The notes under the pieces: generated by a model | Database searches by the model: none | What the model saw: only the letters and a program-made list of their open reading frames with translations | What the model was told of the DNA's origin: nothing | NCBI GenBank assembly: GCA_028712605.1 | Contig: JAQTPV010000013.1 | Span: 1-18,021, forward strand | Length of the DNA: 18,021 bases | Origin: Minisyncoccota bacterium | GTDB taxonomy: Bacteria > Patescibacteriota > Minisyncoccia > Minisyncoccales > CG1-02-41-26 | Reading direction: 5' to 3' | Position numbers and translations under genes: made by a program | Part shown: positions 7,015 to 13,266 of the stretch, piece after piece | Numbering within the stretch: the stretch's first letter is position 1 | Layout: each line of letters begins with the position of its first letter

Positions 7015-8808
7015 ATGAATAATATCAGGAACTTTGTTATTATTAGTCATATTGACCATGGCAAGTCAACATTGGCTGACCGTTTTTTAGAAATCACTCA
7101 CTCGGTTTCTAAAGAAAAATTGCGGGATCAATACCTGGATTCAATGGACCTAGAAAGGGAAAAGGGGATTACCATCAAAATGCACCCCGTGCGCTTGCTC
7201 TGGCAGTATCATCAAGAATATATTTTGAATTTAATTGATACGCCTGGCCACGTAGATTTTTCTTATGAGATTTCTCGAGCCTTAGCTTGCGTGGAGGGGG
7301 CGGTGCTTTTAGTGGATGCTGTTAAGGGGATTCAGGCACAAACTCTTTTTAATTTGGAGCAAGCCCAAAAACAAAATTTGAAAATCATTGGTGTTATAAA
7401 TAAAATTGATTTACCTCAAGCTAACGTAGCAGAAACCAAAAGGGAGTTGGCCGAAGTCCTTAATGTCGCCGAAACAGACCTTTTGGCCATTTCTGGAAGA
7501 GAGGGGACGAACGTGGGGTTGCTTTTAGAAAGGATTATTAATCAAGTCCCTCCTCCTCAATTAAAGACATCGGCTCAAGGATTTCAGGCTCTAGTCTTCG
7601 ATTCTCAATACGATGCCTTTTCGGGGGTCATAGCCTATGTACGGGTGTTCAGTGGGAAAATCAGGAAAGGGGATAGCGCCTTTTTGATAGCCACAAAAGC
7701 TAATCTGCAAGTTAAGGAAGTCGGATACTTTTTACCCCATTTAAAGGAATGTGATGAGTTAAGGGCTGGTGAAATCGGCTATATTAAAACTGGCCTGAAA
7801 GAACCCCTTTTGGTGAGAGTAGGCGATACTGTTATTTGCCCTAAAGTAGAAAATCTGTCGGGCTTATCTTTGCCTGGCTATCAGGAGCCTAAACAAGTTT
7901 TATTTTTGAGCCTTTTTCCTCGTGATGCGGGTGCCTTCCCTAATTTAAAAGACGCCCTTTTGAAGCTTCAACTTAATGATCCAGCTCTGAAGTTTGAGTC
8001 AGAGTCTAAAATGGCTCTTGGGAGGGGGTTTCGGGTTGGTTTTTTGGGGGCCCTACATGCCGAAATAGTCTTAAAAAGATTACAAAAAGAGTTTGATCTA
8101 AACTTGGTAGCTACTTCACCTCAAGTGGTTTTCAAGATTCTACAAAGCAATGGGAAAGAGGTCATAATTTCTTCTCCTAGTCTTTGGCCAGAGGCTACTC
8201 AAATACAAAAAATTGAAGAGCCTTACGCTAGGCTGGAGATAGTAGTGCCCAATATTTATTTCAGCCAAGTAGTTAAGATTTTACAAGGCTTTCACGTTAA
8301 TCTTTTGTCAAGCAAGGCATTAACGGCCCAGAAGTCGTTGCTGGAGGCCGAGGCTCCTTTAAGGGAAATAATCACTGGTAGCTTCTATGATAAACTGAAA
8401 AGCGGAACAGAAGGCTATGCTTCTTTTAATTTTGAAACGATTGGCTTTCGTGAGGCGGGTTTGGTAAAGTTGGATATCTTAGTGGCTGGCAGGAAAGAGG
8501 ATGCTTTCTCAAGGATTGTGTCACAAGACGAGGCTTATTCTGAAGGCAAGGTGTTTTTGCAAAAGCTGAAAGACGTGTTGCCGGCCCAGCAGTTTGCCGT
8601 GGCTTTACAGGCATCAGTAGGGGGGAACATTATCGCTCGAGAAACTATTAGAGCCTTGAGAAAAGATGTAACCGCTCATCTGTACGGGGGAGACATTACT
8701 AGAAGGAAAAAACTTTGGGCTAAGCAGAGGAGGGGTAAGGAAGAGCTAAAACAAAAAGGCCGGATTAATATTCCAGCCGACGTTTTTTTACAGATTTTAA
8801 AGGATTAG
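7015..8808 (+). CDS. lepA: Elongation factor 4 (LepA), ribosomal back-translocase GTPase
   Basis: 597 aa from the ATG at 7015. A membrane- and ribosome-associated GTPase that acts in elongation or 30S biogenesis. GTPase motifs: G1 HIDHGKST (12-19), G2 GITIKMHPVRL (51-61, LepA usually has GITIKAQ), G3 DTPGHVDF (75-82), G4 NKID (129-132) and G5 SGREG (160-164, commonly SAKTG). EF2-like domains follow (GFLGALHAEIVLKRLQ around 345). The diagnostic LepA C-terminal domain is intact, with GGDITRRKKLWAKQRRGK and the closing INIPADVFLQIL. The frame is open back into murJ (6955), but residue 1 at 7015 matches the normal LepA N-terminus (NNIRNFVIISHIDHG). No Shine-Dalgarno sequence is seen. Confidence 0.97.
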   Translation: MNNIRNFVIISHIDHGKSTLADRFLEITHSVSKEKLRDQYLDSMDLEREKGITIKMHPVRLLWQYHQEYILNLIDTPGHVDFSYEISRALACVEGAVLLVDAVKGIQAQTLFNLEQAQKQNLKIIGVINKIDLPQANVAETKRELAEVLNVAETDLLAISGREGTNVGLLLERIINQVPPPQLKTSAQGFQALVFDSQYDAFSGVIAYVRVFSGKIRKGDSAFLIATKANLQVKEVGYFLPHLKECDELRAGEIGYIKTGLKEPLLVRVGDTVICPKVENLSGLSLPGYQEPKQVLFLSLFPRDAGAFPNLKDALLKLQLNDPALKFESESKMALGRGFRVGFLGALHAEIVLKRLQKEFDLNLVATSPQVVFKILQSNGKEVIISSPSLWPEATQIQKIEEPYARLEIVVPNIYFSQVVKILQGFHVNLLSSKALTAQKSLLEAEAPLREIITGSFYDKLKSGTEGYASFNFETIGFREAGLVKLDILVAGRKEDAFSRIVSQDEAYSEGKVFLQKLKDVLPAQQFAVALQASVGGNIIARETIRALRKDVTAHLYGGDITRRKKLWAKQRRGKEELKQKGRINIPADVFLQILKD

Positions 8809-8907
8809 TTAAAAAAAGTATGGGAGAATTAAAGAAAAAATCATGGCAATGATTACTAAAGAAACAAGTACCCCCCAAATAGTTTTTATAATTTTTTGGT
8901 TTTTCAT
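8809..8907 (-). CDS. Putative 32-aa single-pass membrane peptide
   Basis: A 33-codon minus-strand frame starts with ATG (8905-8907) and stops with TAA (8809-8811), directly abutting the lepA stop codon (8806-8808). The peptide starts MKNQKIIKTIWG, has a hydrophobic core at about residues 10-28 and ends LILPYFF: three Lys early on, one membrane helix, almost no charge after residue 8. This is the layout of a small inner-membrane peptide with its N-terminus inside. It is divergent from the ftsB-like gene. No Shine-Dalgarno sequence is visible. I do not recognise a family; chance AT-rich coding is the alternative. Confidence 0.45.
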   Translation of the reverse strand: MKNQKIIKTIWGVLVSLVIIAMIFSLILPYFF

Positions 8908-8912
8908 ATACT

Positions 8913-8954
8913 AAATAATTAAAATTATTTTTGTCTATATCTGTAATAAGATAT
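8913..8954. promoter_or_regulatory. Palindromes in the divergent intergenic region
   Basis: AAATAATT (8913-8920) and AATTATTT (8923-8930) form an inverted repeat with a 2-bp gap; a second one, ATATCT (8937-8942) and AGATAT (8949-8954), follows with a 6-bp gap. They fill most of the 53 bp between the start of the minus-strand peptide and the ftsB-like ATG. They may be operator or divergent promoter elements, but the sequence is AT-rich, where such palindromes also arise by chance. Confidence 0.25.
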
Positions 8955-8960
8955 TTAATT

Positions 8961-9341
8961 ATGATAAGATTAATTAAAAGACTAAATCTGATATCGGTTA
9001 CGTTGATTGTACTCTTGGTATTACTTATAGCCCTTGCTTTTTTGAATTGGAAGATTAGTCTAAAAAGAAACTCATTGAAAAAAGAATTGCAATCTTTGAA
9101 TCAGAAAGTGCAATCATTGGAAGAAAGAAGTGATAGTTTGAAAAAACAAATGTCCCAGAAAGATTTACTCGCTTATTTAGAGAGATTGGCCAGGGAAGAT
9201 CTCGGTCTGCGAAAAGAGGGGGAAAGAGTCGCAGCCTTTCCCATAGAAGCCATTGACGCCACTAACACTAATATCAACAATATCAATAATGATAAGGTTT
9301 TCAAAAAACAGAGCCTTTGGGAAATAATATTCGGACACTAA
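8961..9341 (+). CDS. Septum formation initiator, FtsB/DivIC family
   Basis: 126 aa from the ATG at 8961. A bitopic division protein that links FtsL and FtsQ-type partners in the divisome. Layout: short basic cytoplasmic start (MIRLIKRLNL), one membrane helix (about residues 11-32), then a heptad-like coiled coil (about 38-72). The conserved DivIC tail follows, LAYLERLAREDLGLRKEGE, which matches the YxxxxARExLGxxxPGE signature of the family. The last part is Asn-rich (TNINNINND) and ends in a hydrophobic IIFGH. The frame is open back to TTG 8931 but the ATG gives a normal N-terminus. FtsB and DivIC cannot be told apart from this sequence alone, so no symbol is given. Confidence 0.85.
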   Translation: MIRLIKRLNLISVTLIVLLVLLIALAFLNWKISLKRNSLKKELQSLNQKVQSLEERSDSLKKQMSQKDLLAYLERLAREDLGLRKEGERVAAFPIEAIDATNTNINNINNDKVFKKQSLWEIIFGH

Positions 9342-9389
9342 AATATTATAATATTATACATTTTTTCAAGCAATGGAACAAGGTTTTTC

Positions 9390-9463
9390 GCGGGGTTAGT
9401 TGAGCGGTTCAACATAACCTTCCCAAGGTTGAGAGGCGGGTTCGACTCCCGTACCCCGCTCCA
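9390..9463 (+). tRNA. tRNA-Gly (CCC), CCA encoded
   Basis: Complete cloverleaf: acceptor GCGGGGT/ACCCCGC; D stem GTTG/CAAC; anticodon stem 9415-9419/9427-9431 with loop TTCCCAA (9420-9426) and anticodon CCC (9422-9424); T stem GCGGG/CCCGT with loop TTCGACT. The discriminator base is T, usual for tRNA-Gly, and the 3' CCA is encoded (9461-9463). A TATAAT (9347-9352) and a TATACA (9355-9360) lie upstream, without a clear -35. Confidence 0.95.
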
Positions 9464-9481
9464 AGTGAATACAATATTTTT

Positions 9482-9554
9482 GCCAGCGTAGCTCAATTGG
9501 TAGAGCAACGGTATCGTAAACCGTAGGTTATCGGTTCAAATCCGATCGCTGGCT
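9482..9554 (+). tRNA. tRNA-Thr (CGT), CCA not encoded
   Basis: Complete cloverleaf: acceptor GCCAGCG/CGCTGGC; D stem GCTC/GAGC; anticodon stem ACGGT/ACCGT with loop ATCGTAA and anticodon CGT; T stem ATCGG/CCGAT with loop TTCAAAT. The 3' end reads T then CAT, so CCA must be added by the nucleotidyltransferase. It follows tRNA-Gly by 18 nt and is followed by a T-rich stretch (9557-9575) that could help terminate both. Confidence 0.95.
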
Positions 9555-9617
9555 CATTTTTATTCTTTCTTTTTTCGTAAAATTATGCTATAAAAAAATA
9601 GCTGAATTAATTTTAGA

Positions 9618-10730
9618 ATGGTAATGAATAATGAATTATTGTCTTTCATAGAGGGATTAGAGAATAGGTTTTTAAGGATTGAAAGTCATCCCAAGATGCG
9701 GGTTTTATCACAGGATTTTAACTCTCTGGAGCAAATGGTTACTCGGGCTGATTTTTGGGAAACAGAAGAGAATCCTTCTTTGGTCCAACAGAAATTTAAT
9801 GAGCTAAAAAATCAAAAAAATAAGCTAGATAATTTTAGAAAAGACCTTAATTATTTGGCAGATGTCACCAAAATCATTGGAGAAGAATCGGCGGAAACAG
9901 AAGAAATTAGACAGAAAGCTAAAATGCTAGAATCAGAATTAGAACAGTTAGAAATCCACTTTTTTCTTAGTGGAAAATATGATTTTTGTTGGGCTATTTT
10001 TAATATCCAAGCTGGTGCTGGCGGCAAAGATGCTGAGGACTGGGCTGGTATGCTTTTGAGGATGTATCAGAGGTATTTTGAACGGAAGGGCTGGCCCTTT
10101 ATTGTTTTAAATCAACAATTTTCTGAAGGGACTGGGGCGGAAGGCAGGTTGGGGATAAAAGAAACTTCCTTAGAAGTTAAGAAGGATTTCTCTTTCGGCT
10201 TTCTGAAAGGAGAAAATGGTATCCATCGTTTAGTCCGAGTGTCTCCTTTCTCTGCCAAGCAGCTTCGTCATACTTCTTTTGTTAAAATTGAAGTCTTGCC
10301 GAAGCTTGATGAGATTAAGGCAAAAGAGGTAGAAATGAAAACGGATGATTTAAAAATTGATGTTTTCCGTTCTTCTGGGCCGGGTGGTCAAAATGCTAAT
10401 AGGAGAGAAACAGCGGTTAGGGTTATACATTTGCCAACAGGCCTCGGTGCGATCTCCCAGGTAGAGCGCACCCAAGCCGCTAATAAAAAGATTGCCCTCC
10501 AGATTTTAGCAGCCAGGGTTTTTCAGCTTCAAGAGGAGGCGAGGGCAAGGGAGGTGTCTCAAATTAAGGGCAGGAGAATGCCTGCTTCATTCGGGAGTCA
10601 AGCTAGATCTTATATTCTTTATCCGTATAAGCTAGTTAAAGATCATAGGACAGGTTATCAAACAAGCGATGTGACAGAGGTTTTGGACGGAGATTTGGAT
10701 AATTTCATTCAGGCCGAGATCGGCCTTTAG
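9618..10730 (+). CDS. prfB: Peptide chain release factor 2
   Basis: 370 aa. Recognises UAA and UGA stop codons and triggers peptide release. The codon-recognition tripeptide SPF (209-211) marks RF2 rather than RF1, and the catalytic GGQ is at 256-258 within SSGPGGQNANRRE. The N-terminal helical domain (about 1-110) contains the typical MVTRADFWE block (40-48). The C-terminal part has SFGSQARSYILYPY and DGDLDNFI. The frame is open from ATG to stop, so the in-frame TGA and CTTTGA shift site found in many bacterial prfB genes is absent. Start could be 9618 or the second ATG at 9624. It heads a prfB-ftsE-ftsX run with a 22-nt gap to ftsE, an arrangement known from other bacteria. Confidence 0.97.
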   Translation: MVMNNELLSFIEGLENRFLRIESHPKMRVLSQDFNSLEQMVTRADFWETEENPSLVQQKFNELKNQKNKLDNFRKDLNYLADVTKIIGEESAETEEIRQKAKMLESELEQLEIHFFLSGKYDFCWAIFNIQAGAGGKDAEDWAGMLLRMYQRYFERKGWPFIVLNQQFSEGTGAEGRLGIKETSLEVKKDFSFGFLKGENGIHRLVRVSPFSAKQLRHTSFVKIEVLPKLDEIKAKEVEMKTDDLKIDVFRSSGPGGQNANRRETAVRVIHLPTGLGAISQVERTQAANKKIALQILAARVFQLQEEARAREVSQIKGRRMPASFGSQARSYILYPYKLVKDHRTGYQTSDVTEVLDGDLDNFIQAEIGL

Positions 10731-10752
10731 TTTCTTAGAGTAAAGTGCACCT

Positions 10753-11442
10753 ATGATTTCTTTTTGCAATGTAGTTAAAATTTATAATTCAGGCACCAGG
10801 GCTATTACCGCTTTAGATGATATTTCTTTTGCGGTTGAGCCGGGGGAATTCATTTCTTTAGTTGGAAAATCAGGATCAGGTAAAACGACCCTTATTAAGC
10901 TTTTAGTTGGAGAGGAGAAACCAACCCAAGGTGAGGTTTTCTTCCAGGACCTAAGGGTTTCTAGTGCCTCCCCGAGTCTTCTACAACAGATTAGGAAAAA
11001 GATTGGGGTTGTTTATCAAGATTACCGGCTTTTGCTTAATAAGACAGTTCAGGAAAATTTAAGCTACATCATGGAGGTAATTGGAGTCCCAAAAGAAACC
11101 ATCGATAACGACATCCCACAGGTTTTGTCTATAGTGGGACTCGATCAGAGGGCTGATAATTTTCCTCATGAGTTGTCTGGGGGAGAGAAGCAGAGGCTAG
11201 CTATCGCTAGGGCTTTAATACACAGGCCGCAAGCCATAGTGGCCGATGAGCCAACCGGTAACTTGGATCTCTATAACACTTATGAGATTATTTCTTTGTT
11301 GCAGAAAATCAATAACTTAGGCACCACTGTAATGCTTTCCACTCATAACAAGGAGATAGTAGACGCTCTCAAGAGGAGAGTGATTACTTTGGAAGAGGGC
11401 AAGATTATCTCTGATGAAAAAATTGGGAAGTTTATTCTTTAA
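10753..11442 (+). CDS. ftsE: Cell-division ATP-binding protein FtsE
   Basis: 229 aa ABC ATPase. With FtsX it forms a membrane complex at the division site that activates peptidoglycan hydrolases. Motifs: Walker A GKSGSGKT (38-45), Q-loop VYQDYRLL (87-94), ABC signature LSGGEKQR (141-148), Walker B AIVADEPTGNLD (161-172) and switch His in STHNKE (196-201). The PTGNLD motif and the Q-loop VYQDYRLL are typical of FtsE. It is 22 nt after prfB and 1 nt before ftsX, so they are probably one transcript. Confidence 0.95.
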   Translation: MISFCNVVKIYNSGTRAITALDDISFAVEPGEFISLVGKSGSGKTTLIKLLVGEEKPTQGEVFFQDLRVSSASPSLLQQIRKKIGVVYQDYRLLLNKTVQENLSYIMEVIGVPKETIDNDIPQVLSIVGLDQRADNFPHELSGGEKQRLAIARALIHRPQAIVADEPTGNLDLYNTYEIISLLQKINNLGTTVMLSTHNKEIVDALKRRVITLEEGKIISDEKIGKFIL

Positions 11443-11443
11443 T

Positions 11444-12364
11444 ATGGTTTCTTCGTTAAAAAGTATTATAAAATTTGGCTGGAATGGATTTTCCAGAAAT
11501 AAATTATTGAGTTTTCAGGCCATTTTCATTATGGCTGTAGTGGTTTTAACAACTGCCTCCTTATTTTTATTTAAAGGATTAACCAATTTTTTAATTGAAG
11601 AAATTGAAAAGAGGGTTGACATAGTTGTTTCTTTTAAAAGAGAGGTGCCAGAGGAAGATATCTTGAAAGTTAAAGAAGATCTCTACAATAATCTTTCTGG
11701 TGAAGTTGAGAGTGTCACCTATATCTCTAAAGAAAGGGCCCTTGAGGTTTTTAAACAGAAACATGCCAATGATCCAGTTTACCAAAAGGCTTTGGAGGAG
11801 TTGCAAGATAATCCACTTTTGCCCTCATTGAACATTAAGGCGTCTAATCTTAATGGTTATGCTAATATTGCCAATTTTTTAAAAAATGAACAATTCGGCA
11901 ATTTGGTCAATAGGGTTTCCTATAATGATGAAACCCATAGGAAATCAATTGAGAAGTTAATTATTATAACATCTGGCGTGAAGAAGGTTGGCTTAGGTAT
12001 TAGCATCATTTTGGGTATTTTGGTTATTCTCATTACTTACAATACGGTGAAGTTATCCATCTTTTCGTTAAGGGATGAAATTACTACGATGAGATTGGTC
12101 GGTGCTTCTAATATGTTCATCCAAGGTCCTTTTTGGGTTCAAACTGTTATCTGCGGTATTTTTGCCGTGACGGGGGCCGATCTACTATTGTTTTTTGGTG
12201 TTTTCTATTTGAATAGCAAGTTAAGCGAGTGGCTGCTGCAGTTTAATATTTTGAATTACTTCCAAGAGAGTCTTCTGCTACTGTTAGGCATACAAATAGG
12301 CCTTGTTGTGGTTTTGGGAATATTCTCTACATTTTTAGCCTCGCGCAAGTATTTAAAAGTTTAG
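11444..12364 (+). CDS. ftsX: Cell-division permease-like protein FtsX
   Basis: 306 aa from ATG 11444. Membrane partner of FtsE. Four membrane helices (about 22-46, 183-203, 228-254 and 277-298), with a large extracytoplasmic domain between helices 1 and 2 (about 50-175), as in all FtsX. The family blocks are NKLLSFQAIFIMAVV at helix 1, VTYISKERALEVFK (91-104) in the outside domain and LRDEITTMRLVGAS (209-222) after helix 2. The frame also has an ATG at 11414 inside ftsE; the 11444 start is chosen because it gives the usual short cytoplasmic N-terminus and a 1-nt gap to ftsE. tRNA-Gln follows 19 nt later. Confidence 0.93.
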   Translation: MVSSLKSIIKFGWNGFSRNKLLSFQAIFIMAVVVLTTASLFLFKGLTNFLIEEIEKRVDIVVSFKREVPEEDILKVKEDLYNNLSGEVESVTYISKERALEVFKQKHANDPVYQKALEELQDNPLLPSLNIKASNLNGYANIANFLKNEQFGNLVNRVSYNDETHRKSIEKLIIITSGVKKVGLGISIILGILVILITYNTVKLSIFSLRDEITTMRLVGASNMFIQGPFWVQTVICGIFAVTGADLLLFFGVFYLNSKLSEWLLQFNILNYFQESLLLLLGIQIGLVVVLGIFSTFLASRKYLKV

Positions 12365-12383
12365 AAGCAACAAATTCTAGAAT

Positions 12384-12454
12384 TCGGAGGTCGTCTAATG
12401 GTAGGACATCAGGTTCTGGCCCTGATAATTGGGGTTCGAGTCCCTGCCTCCGAG
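12384..12454 (+). tRNA. tRNA-Gln (CTG), CCA not encoded
   Basis: Complete cloverleaf: acceptor TCGGAGG/CCTCCGA; D stem GTCT/GGAC; anticodon stem TCAGG/CCTGA with loop TTCTGGC and anticodon CTG (12416-12418); T stem TGGGG/CCCTG with loop TTCGAGT, two of its pairs being G-T. The T1-A72 pair and G73 are GlnRS identity elements, supporting Gln. The next bases are CTAG, so CCA is not encoded. Confidence 0.93.
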
Positions 12455-12464
12455 CTAGTTGGCA

Positions 12465-12492
12465 TTTAATATACCAAGTTTTATCGTATAAT
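12465..12492 (+). promoter_or_regulatory. Promoter of the VOC gene, probably leaderless
   Basis: A perfect TATAAT (12487-12492) ends 6 nt before the ATG at 12499, so the predicted transcription start falls on or next to the start codon. The best -35 at usable spacing is TTTAAT (12465-12470, 16 nt), which is weak; TTGGCA at 12459 is too far (22 nt). Confidence 0.5.
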
Positions 12493-12498
12493 GATTTC

Positions 12499-12927
12499 AT
12501 GACCAATTCGTTAAAATTTAACCCCTTACTTCCCGAGCTTTATGTATCTAATTTTGAAACGAGTCTATATTTTTACGTAGATATTATTGATTTTAAGTTG
12601 GAATATAAGCGTGATAATCCAAAGTTTGGTTTTCTGTCATATCAAGGAAGTCAGTTAATGATTCAAGAGTTGGTTTCGGGTGAAAGGGAAGCAGAAAAAA
12701 TGGAGCAGCCGTTTGGTAGAGGTATCAATTTTCAAATAGAAACAAACAGCACCCAAACAATTATTGATTCTTTAAATAAAAATAACTACCCAATAAAAAG
12801 GGGAATAAAGGACAATTGGTATCAAGAGAATAATATTCTCCATGGCTGCCGAGAAATTTTAGTTACAGACCCTGACGGATATCTGTTTCGATTTTCCGAA
12901 GACCTCGGTGAGAAATCAGTCTCATAG
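12499..12927 (+). CDS. VOC (glyoxalase/bleomycin resistance) superfamily protein
   Basis: 142 aa. Vicinal-oxygen-chelate fold made of paired beta-alpha-beta-beta-beta modules; members are isomerases, dioxygenases or drug-binding proteins. Matching blocks: PELYVSNFETSLYFYVDIIDF (13-33, first strand and helix), FGFLSYQG (43-50), PFGRGINFQIE (about 71-81, start of the second module) and the closing DPDGYLFRFSEDLGE. This resembles the bleomycin-resistance-type VOC proteins that bind a ligand as dimers without a metal, so resistance or sequestration is plausible, but the ligand is unknown. It stands alone after tRNA-Gln with its own -10 box and no Shine-Dalgarno sequence, consistent with an acquired single gene. 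Confidence 0.82.
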   Translation: MTNSLKFNPLLPELYVSNFETSLYFYVDIIDFKLEYKRDNPKFGFLSYQGSQLMIQELVSGEREAEKMEQPFGRGINFQIETNSTQTIIDSLNKNNYPIKRGIKDNWYQENNILHGCREILVTDPDGYLFRFSEDLGEKSVS

Positions 12928-13090
12928 TTTGTACTTTTTCGATTTCTTCTTTGATTTGAGCCACAAGATTAAAGCCAGAGAAATCCTTGATAATACTAGC
13001 TAAATTGCATGGTTATATTAGAGTTACGATTCTCGAGCTAAAAAGCCTCAAGCATCCCCTCGTTCTTTGGGGTTATCCAAGGTCTTTCGT

Positions 13091-13122
13091 ACTAAAACAT
13101 TCCTGACTAGGAATGTTTTAGT
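13091..13122. terminator. Strong 13-bp hairpin
   Basis: ACTAAAACATTCC (13091-13103) is the perfect reverse complement of GGAATGTTTTAGT (13110-13122), with a TGACTA loop. An outer pairing of GGGGTTA (13069-13075) with TAACCCC (13124-13130) can enclose it. The TTTT within the 3' arm and the following TT give limited terminator character on the + strand. It may end the VOC transcript or a minus-strand transcript, whose TAG stop codon lies in the loop. Confidence 0.45.
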
Positions 13123-13220
13123 TTAACCCCATAGTTCTCATACGTTTCTTTGTAAACAGATATGGCGTTTTCTATAGTTGCGATATATCGTTTGTGAGTA
13201 TCGGATGAAAGGTTTTCCAC
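13107..13220 (-). CDS. Possible 37-aa minus-strand ORF or gene remnant
   Basis: A minus-strand frame from GTG (13218-13220) to TAG (13107-13109) encodes MENLSSDTHKRYIATIENA and ends in YGVKLKHS. The amino-acid mix (Lys, Glu, Tyr, Thr, Ile with no runs) looks more protein-like than typical chance frames. The same frame stays open upstream to about 13305 but without an ATG. There is no ribosome binding site. I recognise no family; it may be the C-terminal remnant of a broken gene. Confidence 0.25.
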   Translation of the reverse strand: MENLSSDTHKRYIATIENAISVYKETYENYGVKLKHS

Positions 13221-13260
13221 AGTTTTTGATATTGACCAATAGTATCGGATAAACGATAAT
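13186..13260 (+). promoter_or_regulatory. Promoter with operator-like repeats, HTH/surface operon
   Basis: TTGACC (13232-13237), 17-nt spacer and GATAAT (13255-13260) form a good sigma70-type promoter. The -10 box ends 6 nt before the ATG at 13267, so the mRNA is predicted to be leaderless or nearly so. AGTATCGGAT occurs exactly twice, at 13197-13206 and 13241-13250; the second copy sits in the promoter spacer. TATCGTTT (13186-13193) and AAACGATA (13251-13258) are an inverted pair flanking the region. These are candidate binding sites for the HTH protein encoded next. Confidence 0.65.
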
Positions 13261-13266
13261 ATATTA

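Larger units (their letters stand above)
12928..13266. other. 339-bp intergenic region: hairpins, possible gene remnants, promoter
   Basis: No + strand gene fits here. From left to right: a coding-like but startless minus-strand frame (12863-13012) that runs into the VOC gene; a GGGG/CCCC-rich segment with alternative pairings (13056-13130); a perfect 13-bp hairpin (13091-13122); a short minus-strand frame (13107-13220); and the promoter with repeats of the HTH gene (13186-13260). The mix of hairpin and coding-like fragments suggests a decayed or rearranged insertion, but I see no transposase motif and no terminal repeats. Confidence 0.6.

Noticed and set aside
8843..8914. A 23-codon + strand frame (MAMITKETSTPQIV...) between lepA and ftsB
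   Set aside because: It lies on the opposite strand of the better minus-strand peptide frame, lacks a ribosome binding site, and its hydrophobic end mirrors the poly-T/A composition.
8931..8960. TTG start for the ftsB-like gene
   Set aside because: It adds ten residues (MSISVIRYLI) that do not match the short cytoplasmic start of the family and runs through the divergent intergenic palindromes.
9342..9355. Perfect 14-bp palindrome AATATTATAATATT before tRNA-Gly
   Set aside because: It is purely A/T and coincides with the -10 region of the tRNA; it is not distinguishable from chance in such composition.
11414..11443. Earlier FtsX start inside ftsE
   Set aside because: It would overlap ftsE by 29 nt and add an unusual N-terminus; the ATG at 11444 fits the family.
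12459..12464. TTGGCA as the -35 box of the VOC gene
   Set aside because: It is 22 nt from the TATAAT, too far for a sigma70 promoter.
12863..13012. Startless minus-strand frame with a coding-like stretch (DFSGFNLVAQIKEEIEKVQ)
   Set aside because: It has no usable start near its 5' end and continues as an obvious shadow into the 3' end of the VOC gene; kept only as a possible remnant.
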